The translations under genes were made by a program, and so were the position numbers. A stretch of 64,000 nt of DNA from Plotosus lineatus (Eukaryota > Chordata > Actinopteri > Siluriformes > Plotosidae): positions 70,385,001 through 70,449,000 of the forward strand of contig CM045733.1 of the NCBI GenBank assembly GCA_024760905.1, written 5' to 3'. Under the pieces are notes generated by a model that did not search any database, was not told the origin of the DNA, and saw only the letters and a program-made list of their open reading frames with translations. Below are positions 11,464-22,899 of the stretch, piece by piece (positions within the stretch are counted from its first letter, which is position 1; each line of letters begins with the position of its first letter).

Positions 11464-12169
11464 CAGTCGGCCCCCAACTTACCAAGACCTCTGTGTACAA
11501 AATCCCCGGATTACAAAAACATTTTCCTAAGTTTCCATCCCCGAGATACGAAACAACCCCCTCTTATGAAAAGAAATTCAGAATTCAAACGCGCCAATCG
11601 AAATATCACACGACACGCGAGCTGCTCTCAACATTCCGCCCCGCTGGCCTCACAGATAGAGACAGAAGGAAGCTTAACTCTTTAGTTTTTTAAGTTGTTT
11701 TAATTCATTAAATGTTAATAAATGTGGGTGCATCTGAGCTCATCTGGAATTCCGATCCCTCAAGGAATCAAATTAAAGTTGAGTTTGTCAAGCAGGGAAT
11801 GCGCTTTGAATTCACGTCTTGTGGGCGTGGGCCACAGCACACGTGAGAGCGCGAGAGAGGTGTGTGTGTTAATAAAAAAAATGTTTAATAATGGTTTAAT
11901 TAATAAATGTTAATAAAATGGTTTAATATGTTAATAAAATGTTTAAATAGTTTAATAAATATTTTTCTTTTACTTTTAACACATATTTCATACAAAATTG
12001 GTGTACTTTTATCATTTTTAAAGGGTTTATGGGGTTTATCCAGTCCAAAGACTGGGGCCATGGAACAAATTAGGCGTTTAACATGTAAGATGCAACCCCT
12101 ACTTACGAAATACCCGCAATACGAAAAGGGCTCTGGAATTCATTAATTTCTTAAGTTGGGGGCCGACTG
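11464..12169. mobile_element. Family C TA-target transposon (706 bp)
   Basis: Ends CAGTCGGCCCCCAACTTA and TAAGTTGGGGGCCGACTG are perfect inverted repeats of 18 bp, flanked by TA at 11462-11463 and 12170-12171. Sub-terminal repeats (gagatacgaaac, tacgaaatacc) resemble the internally repetitive ends of Tigger/pogo elements. Open frames inside it have no transposase motifs. One copy was seen. Confidence 0.85.
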
Positions 12170-12560
12170 TATTCCTTTTTACTTATACAGACACTCTAAA
12201 AAAACTTGTGATATACAATACACCTTCAGTAATTAGAAAAACTACTCTGGTGTCACTGCCGTGCCAGGTAACTAGTCTGCACTAGGGCAACCTGGGAGCC
12301 TACCTTGTTGGACGCAAGTAACAAAAATTAACTACATTTGGCAGTTGTTCTCTTATTGATAAAAAGACACCAAGCGTACAGTCAATTTGACTGACTTTAC
12401 TGATATACTGTTGACTGACTCTGGTGTTTTGAGGAGTAAATATTAGCCATCATTCTTCTCTAATGTTTGCACTGTGTACAAATTGATTCCATAAAATGTC
12501 CAAAAAAAAACAACAAAAAAAAATCAAAAAAAAAAAAAAAAAAAAATCACATGATCAAAG

Positions 12561-12883
12561 CACAGCAGCATATAGTAGTTCAGTGGTTAGCACTTCTGCC
12601 TCACAGCAACGAAAGCTGGGTCTGATTCCCGGGCTCGGGTATTTGTGTGGAGTCTGCATGTTCTCCCCAGGTTTCCTCCCATAGTTCAAAAACATGCACA
12701 GTAGGCTGACAGGCGGTTCCAACTTGCCCCTACATGTGAATGTAAATAGTTGTATGTGTGCTGGCCATGCGATGGCCTGGCGAGCTGCCCAGATTTTATC
12801 CCTACCTCATTCAGCATCAGTTGAGTTTGGCGCCAATCTCCCTGTGACCCCAATTAGGAATGAGCGGCTTAGAAAATGAATGA
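12561..12883 (+). mobile_element. tRNA-headed SINE (head 2), 10-bp target duplication
   Basis: Flanked by the exact duplication atgatcaaag (12551-12560 and 12884-12893). The head reads tagttcagtggttagcactt, cctcacagcaac, ggtctgattcccgg. The body reads tcaaaaacatgcacagtagg and the tail gcgatggcctggcgagctg to caattaggaatgagcggctt, ending in TGAA repeats. The intact duplication shows one retroposition event. Confidence 0.85.
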
Positions 12884-12893
12884 ATGATCAAAG

Positions 12894-14284
12894 TATAGAA
12901 ATCCCGAGGTTGTCCTCTCTGCTGATCACTTGTGTTAAGGCTAATTCAGATATTCTGGAAAATAAATAATTTTCATTTCAACTCATCAGCCAAAGACACA
13001 CAACACAATTCAGTGCTACCTTAGACACCACCTCCAAAATTAAGGCTACATATTGCTAAGGTAACAACAATGAAACATCCCAATCACCCTTCCAGCCAAT
13101 TAGCAATAGGGTGCGATTATGTTGTGCATAAAACAAGCACAAATACTTCCTATTGCCGATTCGCTGGAATGGTGTCGCGTCTTCAAGCCAATTTGATTTG
13201 TTGCCCATCTACAGAGCCAGAGTTGTGTGGGAACAGTTTTTTGTTTTTTTGTTTTTTTTTTATAATAAACAAAGGGCAGACAGCTAACTCGATGGATCGA
13301 CAAAAGTGCACTGGATTAGAATTGATGATTGTACTTTTAATTGCACTTCCACATACACTAATAACAGGAGCTAAAGGTAAAAAAGGGTAATAGTACACAA
13401 TCCTACAGGAACCACATGCTTTCCCTTCACTTGCTTTGTAGAGGTCATGTGATGGGGCAAATTGGAGGAGCAAGAAGTCTGTTATGCAGATAACTTTCAG
13501 AATTTCTATTTTCCTGAAACACTTTAGATTGTGTATTACAGATCACACTCTGCAGGCATCAAAAAAAAAAAAAGTAACCACTCAGGTCAGCAATTTTTCA
13601 GAAAGCTGAATTACTGCAAATACTCCCATAACAGTGGGGTTTTATGGCTTTTATAATGCAAGCCCTCAATGCCCACCCCACTGAGTAACCACAAGCCAGT
13701 AACACAACACCCTTTAAAAGTCATCCAAGCCCACCAGAGGGCTGGGTCAGAAGCATGGGGATAGAGTTCACACGGAACATGGACGAGAATGGAGTAGAAC
13801 GATTGAGAAGTCCATGAACGTGTCGATATAGCAGCATGAAAGAGGTAGGAGGTCCCCACAGAGCACTCACTGACCAGCCATTCAATTAGAGCAGTAGTTT
13901 CAAACAGCTGCAGGGCTCACATTATCGATCCCTGAACTCCCGGCTAATAAAACAAAAATATATCAACGATTTGTCCCCTGATCAACCAGCCAAGAAAGGG
14001 TTTTAATCATGGACGAGAAAAACAAAAAACAAAAAACTGATAAATCGAGCAGCAATAAAAAGGTTTCAATATTCACTTAGATTTACAATTTTACTTTTAC
14101 AGCAATAATTTCACCAAGGTTTTAATAACCTCATTATACACTTCAGTCCAAATAGAGTTAATGCATTTATTTCATTAGTAGAACACCCACCAATACACCA
14201 GAACATTAACACCACCTCATCAACTGTTTAAGTACATACTGAATGGGAACATAAGTGAGGGGAAAAAAAACCCACTCAAAAGGC
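12894..14284. other. Intronic DNA, no recognised feature
   Basis: No recognised exon or repeat. Open frames here have no domain signature. Confidence 0.35.
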
Positions 14285-14289
14285 ATGTG

Positions 14290-14455
14290 TTCCGAGTGCA
14301 CCTGTCTAACACTGCCCCTTTAACTCTGCTCTAGTTAAACTATATTAAACATATACAACGTGGAAACAAAGAAAAGCAAACTAAAACAAGATTTGATTTT
14401 TATAATTTTTAAACATTTTAACCATTAAAGAAGCAGGTCAGGCAAGGTCTGCATG
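14290..14455. repeat. Unclassified dispersed repeat, copy 1
   Basis: Shares blocks in the same order with 59545-59735: ctttaactc, aacaaagaaaagcaaacta, and aagaagcaggtcagg versus cagaagcaggacagg. No termini were identified. Confidence 0.5.
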
Positions 14456-14680
14456 CTCTGTGTAGTTAATAGTAGGATCCCTCACTTTTGGCGGTTAATT
14501 GGGACCGAGATCCCCCCATGACTGAAGAATTCCTTGAAGTAGGATAAACACCCTTTTATTGATGTATACATACATGTGTGTGTATATAATATCAATAAAT
14601 ACATATTCAACGCTATAAATGCTTATAATAACTATTAAACATTCAGAAATAATGCATAAGATGTAAATAAAACATAAATA

Positions 14681-15360
14681 CAGACGCTCCCCGACTTACG
14701 TTTTTAATCGGTTCCAAACGGCCGAACGCAAGTTGAAAGTGAACGCAAGTTGTTACAGTGACGTATGACGCTCATACTGTACTATACATCCATAAATACC
14801 ATTACCGTATCTCATAAAACACTCCTAAATCAATTATAAACATAACATTGTAAAATAATATCAAATATATCAAAATATCAACATTAATTTCAAATAAATT
14901 CAATTCAAGCAAAATCATTTGAAATAGAGAAATTTTAATCAAATTCACTCATCAAATATAGTATCAAATATTCCTTTAACATTCTCTATGATGCGATCCT
15001 TCTACTTGTAAATGGTTCCGATGGTCGACGGATGGTCACATGACATGAAGCTGAGCCGACTCACTTTACATGAAGCTTAAAACAGCCAATCAATGCTTAC
15101 AATATGTGAGGCACTTAATACCGAAAGTAGTGCACTTGCTGAAAGTAATTTACTTGCTTGAAACAAAGCGCGGATTATACAGACTTCCGGTCTTTTAAGT
15201 CCAAAAGGGCGCCATTGAACTCGTTTAGTACTCAGCCTGCACTGATGTGAATCAGCAGAATAGAGAGTTCTCTTTCTTGGGTTTTCGTTCATTTTTCAAC
15301 TCTCTTTGCTTGGTATGCATGGTAGATTGTGCCGATCTGAGTAGATAGTTAATTCATCTC
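14681..15360 (-). mobile_element. Family B transposon, copy B2, nested in family A
   Basis: Begins CAGACGCTCCCCGACTTACG after TA. It is the inverted equivalent of B1: shared blocks include tgacgctcatactgtactat, cataaataccattaccgtat and gaactcgtttag. Its far end is lost in a CA/CATA/TA microsatellite at about 15365-15450. Confidence 0.8.
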
Positions 15361-15364
15361 TGTG

Positions 15365-15407
15365 TACACACACACACACACACACATACATACATACATA
15401 CATACAC

Positions 15408-15439
<32 letters not shown>

Positions 15440-15450
15440 ATACATACACA
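15365..15450. repeat. Compound (CA)n(CATA)n(TA)n microsatellite
   Basis: Consecutive CA, CATA and TA tracts are seen directly, at the eroded end of family B copy B2. Confidence 0.9.
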
Positions 15451-15865
15451 CGATAAAAATGTAAGTAGTTTTGATGGAGGGTTTCAGGTTGTTTTTTGTT
15501 TTCTTAGGGTTTTTTTTTTTTTTTTTGCATAATTGGCTTTGATTTTGCAGCATTTTCCTTAACTTTTCCCCTATTCTTTCATAATTTCCTTATTTTTTTA
15601 ATTGGATTTATTATTTTTTTTTTTTAATAAAAACAAAAACAAACACGATGCACTAAAGCCACATGAATTGAAGTGCAACGTAGCGAGGGATCCCTATATA
15701 GACTACACAAAAAAAAAAAACAAGATTAAAACAACATTTTTTTTTCTCCACTTTCAAGCTGGACAACGAGGACACCATCGACTCCAAGTGGCTGTGATGA
15801 GCTGAATGTCTGAGCTGCCATCACTGGACTAAATAAGATCACCCCATTTCCTTGTAATATAAATT

Positions 15866-16026
15866 AATCACTGGAGGGACTATGTCTCTCCGCTTGTCTG
15901 GGACCGCCTCAGTGTCCCCCCAGAAGAGTTGGAGGAAGTGGATGGGGAGAGGGACATTTGGACCTCTTTGCTTAGGTTTCTGCCCCCGGGACCCGACCCT
16001 GGACTTACCGGAAGATGAGATGAGAT
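15866..16026 (+). pseudogene. LINE reverse-transcriptase 3' fragment
   Basis: Translates without a stop as WRDYVSPLVWDRLSVPPEEL, EEVDGERDIWTSLLRFLPPG, then PDPGLTGR. This matches the extreme C-terminus of a common fish non-LTR retrotransposon ORF2, followed by a short gatgagatga tail. The fragment is severely 5'-truncated. I cannot assign its clade with certainty. Confidence 0.65.
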
Positions 16027-16029
16027 GAA

Positions 16030-17635
16030 TTAATTAATGTTATTCAATTCACCAGTCAATGGTTAGCATCTTTTTAATGTTATAGCTAATTGGTGTAACT
16101 CTCATTTAGAATTTTATAATGGTGACGCTAGCTGATATCAACCACATGGTTTGTTGAGTATTTATATCCTGCTTCTTCATATGGAATCACTGAGCTCAAG
16201 TATGACTTATTGAATCTATTGAATGCAAGAGAATCATGACATTACTTTTTTAGTAATGTACAGTTTTCACACACACACACACACACACACACACCCGAAC
16301 AGAATGGCAAGCCATTTATTTGTCTAATGTGACTAAGGTGTACAGTTTTACACAAACTTTAAACTTTTATAACTTTATATAAAGTTATTTATTCATTCTT
16401 TTCCATCAGGTACATTTTGATTGATGCATTCTTTTTCAGTTCCTTTCTGGGTTCAGCTTTCACAAACACGCATGCACTTGCTGCTAGAAGAGATAACGAA
16501 TGTCCCCGATAGCAAGACAAGAACTACAGTGATCGTGATCTCTGCGCTCAGTCAATGAATCTACACACAATGCATTCATGCTGTAACCTCAAGAGCACAT
16601 TTGCATACTTCTACATGAATTTTCATGACACTACCAAGCCTGTGCTGCTGATCCTATCCTCACTGGCTATTACACTCACTTCATTCACACAAATCACAAG
16701 AAGAAATCTGATGTTCAGGACACAGATATTGTTGGTTTCTTCTTTTTTGGCTCCTTTAACTCCTAACGACTAGTGTTCCGTACAGCAGGTCTGTTACAGG
16801 ATGTTGCCATTGAACCATTTCATACAACTTCATTATAGGGCATGTGCGTGTGATTCGGGAAATTGAGTCATGCGTATATTAGATAATTCTGCTGCAGCAG
16901 CACGCATCACACCCGACACCAGCATGAGGCTGCAATGACACTCGGCTTTTGTCCAGCTGATGATCACATCAAAAAGATGCAGCTCCATTAACAAGGTGTG
17001 CCAGCACAGGGCAAACTGTTGAGCTGCACGCAAATGCAACATTCAGCACATTCCTGCTTTACAACCTTTCAGAAAAATCAATAAATATATTACAATATGT
17101 TGGGAAAAATCCCAAGCCTATACTGTAGTAGTCATTTCTCAAAATGAATCATTTCAAAGCCTCTTGATTTTGTGTGTAATGCAGAAGGAAATATTTAAAA
17201 TAACACCTGGAATTTAAAATTGTGATTCAATGTGACTGACTGATATTAAAAAAAAAAAAAATTCAACCAGTAAACATCCTACACTAATTTCAACATCCAT
17301 TCTATGTACTGCATACCTTATGACAACCTTATCAGTACTAACTTGGGCAGGAAAGGCAGGATTTGGAAGGTTCAAAATCTCGAGAGTAATAAACATTAGC
17401 ATATACACCACAAAAAAGTGCAAGCTGATTGGTTGACTATTTTGGGATTAAAAAGTAATTACTAAACCAGGCAAAGTATGATATCCAGAACTATTCAACT
17501 GAGAGTTAATTATTTGCTTTTTTCATTTTATATAAAGTTTTGGACTTTTTACACATTAGAAATGCAAAAATCTTCTAAATTAATTTAAAAATTATGTAGA
17601 GTGGATAAGGTGTGGGTTTCCTTTACTAGGACACG
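16030..17635. other. Intronic DNA, no recognised feature
   Basis: Only a CA microsatellite at 16269-16294 was recognised. Confidence 0.35.
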
Positions 17636-17639
17636 GGTC

Positions 17640-18470
17640 ACCACACACAAAGGCCTCAGGTAGGGGATCAAAAGCGAGTGCCTGATGGTTGGGCTTCTGT
17701 CCATAGAGCATGGCCGGGCCCAGCCCGAAAAGAAAACATGGGTCCACTTATTTGTGCTCATGCACCAAATGACAGTTCAGAGTACCCACCCTTCTTGGAC
17801 TCTTTAGGGAGTGTGTCGGAGAACACTGCCTCTGGGGACTCCCTTGTTGTCCTGGAAGACTTGAGGCACATTAAATAAGTGTGACCTGGAAAGGTTTGAT
17901 CAGTAGGTACAGCCTCTCCGATCTGAACCTGAATGGTGTTTCGTTGTTGGACTTCTGTGCTCCCTCATGAACACCATGTTTGAACATAAGGGTGTCCATA
18001 ACTGCACTTGGATCCAGGACAAGAAAAAGGGTGGCATGCACCTGTTGGATCTGGAATGAGGTCCTTCCTCAAGTGGAGGAGTTCAAGTATCTCGGGGTCT
18101 TGTTCACGAGTAAGGGAGGGCTGGAGCTCGACAGGCGAATTGCTGCAACCGCTGCTGTAAAGCAGAGCTTGTTCCAGTCTGTCGTAGTGAAGAGGGAGCT
18201 GAGCCGCTAGGCAAAGCACTCAATTTACCAGACGATCTACCTCCCAACCCTCACCTATGGTCACGAGCTTTGGGTAGTGACTGAAAGAACAACATTGCAG
18301 ATACAAGCAGCTGAAACGCCGGGCGCTGGGGCTCTCCCTTCAAGATCAGGTGAGAAACTCAGCCATCCAGGAGGAGCTCGGAGTAGAACCGCTGCTCCTC
18401 CAAATTGAGAGAAGCCAGTTGAGGTGGCTCGAGCATCTGTTTAGAATGCCTTCCCGGTGTGGTGTTTCAT
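17640..18470 (+). pseudogene. Internally deleted LINE ORF2 remnant
   Basis: The first part resembles an endonuclease segment in shifting frames (NTMFEHKGVHNCTWIQD at about 17967-18020). It is followed directly by the C-terminal part of a reverse transcriptase: VEEFKYLGVLFTSKGGLELD, RRIAATAAVKQSLFQSVVVK and YLPTLTYGHELWVVTER (about 18075-18290). The polymerase core is missing, and stops and frameshifts are present, so it is a dead copy of the same broad LINE class as 15866-16026. Confidence 0.65.
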
Positions 18471-18559
18471 GCATGTAAAACCAGGAAGAGATTTTGTTAC
18501 ACTGTATGAATTCGCAAGGGAAATCATTGCCCGTGTTTAACCCATCCAAAGTAAGCACA

Positions 18560-18790
18560 CACCCTTGAAGCAGTGGGCTTCTCACACCCCCACTACAGTG
18601 CATAGAGAGGAGTTCGGGGTTGGGTGCCTTTCTCAAGGGCATTTCAGTCATGGCGGTGGAGGAAGGGACGGTGCAGCTCACTTCCCCATCACTACACATT
18701 TTTCCTACTGGTTCAGGAATCAAACCAGAGACCTTTTGGTCCCAAAGTCGTGTCTCTAATTATTGGTTTACCACTGACCATGGCTGCCCA
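18560..18790 (-). mobile_element. tRNA-headed SINE, minus orientation
   Basis: On the minus strand a head with accattggt/gtggtaaaccaa-like A-box sequence and ggtttgattcctgaacc B-box-like sequence precedes a tail. On the plus strand the body reads gtgcctttctcaagggcatt and cagtgggcttctcacac, a pattern I associate with a common fish SINE. No target duplication was found. Confidence 0.5.
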
Positions 18791-18799
18791 CTATAAGTA

Positions 18800-19392
18800 T
18801 TATAAGGCTGTATAAGAAGAATAAAGCAACTTGGGACGTGGTGCAAGGGGTAAAAAAAAACAACTGATTCTTTTTATACACCACCACACTCTGGACTTGG
18901 TCCAGGGTGATCAGGTATTTACTAGTGTTTATAAAAAAAAGTTGGATATAAACTGAAGTGAAAGTTGCCTCGGCTGTTCATTGTTCAGGAAAAAAAAAAA
19001 CAGTCATGATGACAGCAGCATGCACAAATTTTCCACACACGTTTTTTTTTCTCTCACAAGCATTTTATCTGTTTATTTCACAACAAGGACAGCGCCACGG
19101 TCTTCATACTGCCTTTCGAGCAGGAATAAACTGTTGAATCTCAAATGGTCACGACTATTATACTGCCTGCTGCTGCCTCAGAAAAAAATAGGGGGGAGAG
19201 ACAGTCATGGCTGCAGCTCGAACTCATAAATAAAATGCCTGCTCTTTGAAGCTATTTAGTGAAAACATGAGAGCAGCTCATGAAAACCTCCATCTACCTC
19301 CCAAGCCTCGTCATCATCATCATTGTGGGCCCCTCGTCAGACCCCAATCTCTGATCTCCACCTCCACGCACACACCCACATCCACTGCTTCT

Positions 19393-19425
<33 letters not shown>

Positions 19426-20749
19426 CCACAGAGATAAGGCAGCACTGGCAGGTGCTGCGGTTCAGTGTGCTGATATTCTGCCTTCCATCTTCAGAGACAA
19501 GAGGCATTTCTGTTCTTTCTGCAATGCATCTTGGGACAATTAAAAAAAGATTTGAATTTCCCTTATGTTAAAAGCAGCATTGTGGACAAATAACGAGATA
19601 TTGTGAAACAGATTTGAGAAGAAAATGTGTGTGTGTGTGACCTGATGCACTAAGCTTGTCCTCCTAGCACAGTAATCCTGATGCACTGCAGTGATTAAGC
19701 GTCACGCAGCAGGTGAATATCTCCCCCACGGACAGCACACGCTGTACTAAGTATAGCATTTAAACCGCTACCCACCCACACACAAACTCGCGTCCGGTCA
19801 GCCTCACGCTCCCTCACGTCCATCCGGTCAGCCCCGCGCTCCCTCACGTCCGTCTGTCTCTCTCAATCAGCCCGTCTTATCTCTTGCGCTCACACTCTGT
19901 GTTCATCACTGCTTCTCACCATGCCCGTCTTGAGTTTTCTTACTGTCGTTCTGTTTCTCACTCACACTCATGTCTGTCTCCAGCCTTCACCCTCCCTCCC
20001 CCAGGACAACAGAGGTCACAAGACCCTGAGGGTTATCGATCGTAGCATACTTAGAAATGCTTGCACAGATAAACAGGATACATTTCCAGTATGGTGGGGA
20101 GGAAGTGAGGAACAAAGTTGACTCCAAAACCTGAGCAGAAAATGGAGAGCTGGCTGTTAGAGTTGGTAAACCAGAAAACTGGGATAATGGAACAATTTTG
20201 ATGAATTATTGATGGGTTTAATCGCATGAAAACAGCTGCAGTCGACATTCTCCCAATTTGCTGAATTATTTACAAGTCCCTTGAACACAGACTTATTCAT
20301 TTGCAATCAAGCATCCTTGTCTTGTATACATTTGTCAAACCTTTTTTCACTAAACCAAAAAGCCAAAAACGATTCCCAGACAGAAACGATCTTAAAGCAC
20401 ACACTCGGCATTCTGACTACAGCCAAAGTAGAAATTAAACCCAATTTAAATTTGATACTCAGTGTTCTGTTTGGCCTTTGAGTGAATGGTCTGCAACCTT
20501 ACACATCTCCTCAGCAGACCATTTATCCAATTATAGTTTTTGTACACGTCTTTGCGTTGGTTTTGGGTACCGCTGCTCTTTCGCTGTGTTTTCAGCTCAG
20601 AAGAGAATCTGAAAGGGGAAGTCGTCGGTATACAAAACAACTGAAATGCAAATTGGTGAATAAACCTGTGGAGCTATTTAAGGAGAAGCATTTAGATAAA
20701 AATAACACTGCACATGACTTAAAAACCATAACACATGCCACACTTTTTC
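18800..20749. other. No gene recognised; minor repeats
   Basis: Contains a CA microsatellite at 19400-19422 and two tandem copies of a 30-bp GC-rich unit (tccggtcagcc...cctcacgtcc) at 19793-19852. An open frame at 19921 starts with a signal-peptide-like hydrophobic run but has no other support. Confidence 0.4.
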
Positions 20750-20759
20750 ACATAAAGTA

Positions 20760-21061
20760 GTGGGGCCGGTGGCGTAGTGGTGCTGCACTCACGATAGTCA
20801 AGTTGCGTGTGCAAATCCCAGTTAGACCCGCACTGTGCGAAGAGCCCTGGGCAGGGTCTTAACCACAAGTGTGCCTCTGTTCACCCAGCAGTATAACTGG
20901 GTACCAGTAAAAATATTCTAGGAAGGTAACCTGCAACGGACTAGCGTCCCATCCAGGAGATGTACTCCTAGTTGCTTCACGCTACAGAAACCGGGGGTAA
21001 GCACCGGTCCAATGAGCCTCTATGGCTCGGGTGTAAAAAGCCCAATGGCCTTTTTTTTCCA
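20760..21061 (+). mobile_element. SINE family F, copy F1, with 10-bp target duplication
   Basis: Flanked by exact acataaagta (20750-20759 and 21062-21071). The head is ggggccggtggcgtagtgg. The body contains gagccctgggcagggtctta, cagtataactgggtaccag and actagcgtcccatccagg. The tail is atggctcgggtgtaaaaagc followed by a T-rich end. A second copy lies 0.7 kb away (21426-21748). Confidence 0.85.
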
Positions 21062-21425
21062 ACATAAAGTATTAAAAAAAGATCCAGGATTGGGCCTACT
21101 TGATGCCTTAATGATTGCTGCAGCAGGATTTCTATGAACACAGGCAATTTGTGATACTGGTAAGAATAATATATTAATAATTTTTTCCTCCACTTCTTGA
21201 GATCAAACCAGCATTCGTACCAAAACTTCCCAAAGCTGTGTACCCAGGATCTTCTACTGTGTTTTATTTAGTGCCTAATTTGGAAGCCAGAGCTGATGAA
21301 TGATGTCCCACCCGAGTGGAGCACTTTCCAGAAGAGAACTTGGGGAACCAATAAAAATGATTAAGAGCCAGCTTATTCACCGTTCGTGATGCTAATTCAT
21401 AAAAATGCATCACTATAGTGTGTAT

Positions 21426-21748
21426 GTGTGGGGCCGGTGGCATAGTGGTTAGGGTGCTGCACTCATGATTGTGAGGTTGTGTTTAAAGCCCAGTTAGACC
21501 CCCACTGTGCCTAGAGCCCTGGGCAAGGTCTTAACCACAAATGTGCCTGTGTTCAGCCAGCAGTATAAATGGGTACCAGTAAAAATATACTAGGAAAGTA
21601 AACTTCGATGGACTAGCGTCCCATCCAGGAGTTGAACTCCTGGTTGCTTCATGATACAGAAACTGGGAATAAGCACCGGCCTGGTGCACCACTATGGCTC
21701 GGGTGTTAAAAAGCCCAACGGTCTTTTTTTTTTTTTTTTTTTTTTACC
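21426..21748 (+). mobile_element. SINE family F, copy F2, with 9-bp target duplication
   Basis: Flanked by exact agtgtgtat (21417-21425 and 21749-21757). Same head, body and tail as F1, ending in a long T run. The B-box region is partly decayed (gaggttgtgtttaaagccc). Confidence 0.85.
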
Positions 21749-21759
21749 AGTGTGTATAA

Positions 21760-22340
21760 ACGTTGTAACATCACATGCACAGATAGACATCGACTACAAT
21801 TGATGTAATTAAGACAGAAGTGCTAATGAACAATTCACTACAATAGCATTTACTTTATGGTTGTATAAAACAGTCGAGACTTTGAAGTTGGGGTTGGGAA
21901 GGGTCTTCTGATTTCTCAGAGTAGCTGGATGTTCCAGGTGATTTTTTTTTTTTAGACTGGGGATTTGGAAATCCCAGACTCCCAGTCCACATGGAAGGCA
22001 TCTTTGGGTGACACTGTGATGATTGACAGAACAAGCATCCAAACACAAAACAAGCTTTCAGGACCTGAGGGGTTTTCCGAATAGGTTCCCTCACTGAGTG
22101 TATAACCTTTCTGAGAAGTCAATGACTGCATGCAGTGTTAAATTATCATGTTTAGCACCATATCCGGTTGTTTGTTGAGGTAAGAAATTTAAAATAAAAT
22201 GACTATATTGCATTTTTAAACGGCTCTGCCTGTTACACTCAGGAGATTCCCATGTTCAGTATATCAGCTACAGGAGACTCCTCAGAGCTGAGAAAATAAA
22301 CTGCCCAAGGGGGAAATAAAACTTATCCGAGGCCTGAGGG
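21760..22340. other. Intronic DNA near the atp8a1 first exon
   Basis: No recognised element. Confidence 0.35.
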
Positions 22341-22529
22341 ATGATGCATTCGTTCCGCTGGTGGGAAGAGGCTCGGATCAGGTGCTACGCCGGTACCGGT
22401 ACTTCACTACAGGGTATCCATCACATAAACCTTCAGCACACAGGTGGTGGTGTCACTCAAACACATCAAACGGTCAACACGGCCGTTACAGTCTCGAACC
22501 GAATTTCCTCGGAGTTCTCCTTCACTTAC

Positions 22530-22578
22530 CTTCAGCCCGGGAACGCAGGTCCGACATGGTCCTCTGGACAGGCGGCAT
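22530..22578 (-). CDS. atp8a1: atp8a1, first coding exon (P4-ATPase phospholipid flippase)
   Basis: On the minus strand an ATG at 22578-22576 opens a 49-nt coding segment, MPPVQRTMSDLRSRAE plus the first base of a Gly codon. It ends at a consensus donor, GAAG|gtaagtga. From memory, human ATP8A1 begins with a very similar peptide (MPTMRRTVSEIRSRAEG) and has its first intron at this point. ATP8A1 is a P4-type ATPase that, with a CDC50 subunit, moves aminophospholipids to the cytosolic leaflet of Golgi, endosomal and plasma membranes. No other exon was found between this one and the left window edge, so intron 1 exceeds 22 kb and the catalytic parts are outside. The divergent position relative to grxcr1 matches the human order. 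The short length is the main uncertainty, but start, donor, CpG island and synteny agree. Confidence 0.82.
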
Positions 22579-22610
22579 CTCAGTTCTGCACACACCGGAC
22601 AAGTCGAGCG

Positions 22611-22617
<7 letters not shown>

Positions 22618-22641
<24 letters not shown>

Positions 22642-22644
22642 CTC
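22618..22644. repeat. (CT)n microsatellite in the atp8a1 5' region
   Basis: Thirteen or so CT units. On the atp8a1 sense strand this is a GA run just upstream of the ATG, probably within the 5' UTR or core promoter. Confidence 0.9.
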
Positions 22645-22899
22645 GCTCTCGTCTGGGAATTCTTACAGCTCTGCTCGTGGGCAACACAAACCGACCCCGC
22701 CTTCAACCTCCGTCACACAACCAGTTATTTCTGACTGACATTCATGCTTCCAATAACCGACAAAACATTAGCTCGGACTCGCGACTGTGTGTGGCCATCA
22801 AACACCTCAAGCCACGCGCGACCGCGAATGTGCAAGGGGTGGGCAAAGAGAATGTTGAGGAACCAGCGCTGCGTCACATACTGGACTGTACTATTCTCA

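Larger units (their letters stand above)
14472..15696 (+). mobile_element. Family A transposon, copy A5, split by a family B copy
   Basis: The left part is 14472-14680 (aggatccctcacttttggcg onward). The right part is about 15450-15696, ending acgtagcgagggatcccta before TA. Between them lies family B copy B2, inserted at a TA (14679-14680). The order shows that B inserted after A. Confidence 0.8.
22360..22870 (-). promoter_or_regulatory. atp8a1: CpG-rich promoter region of atp8a1
   Basis: CpG dinucleotides are dense here compared with the AT-rich surroundings (for example acgccggtaccggtac, aacacggccgttac and acgcgcgaccgcgaatg). The first coding exon lies inside it. A CT run on the plus strand (GA on the sense strand) at 22618-22644 sits 40-66 bases upstream of the start codon. 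The exact transcription start cannot be seen. Confidence 0.65.

Noticed and set aside
19921..20118. A short open frame with a signal-peptide-like start.
   Set aside because: No conserved domain, no splice context and no cysteine pattern. Hydrophobic starts of this size occur by chance.
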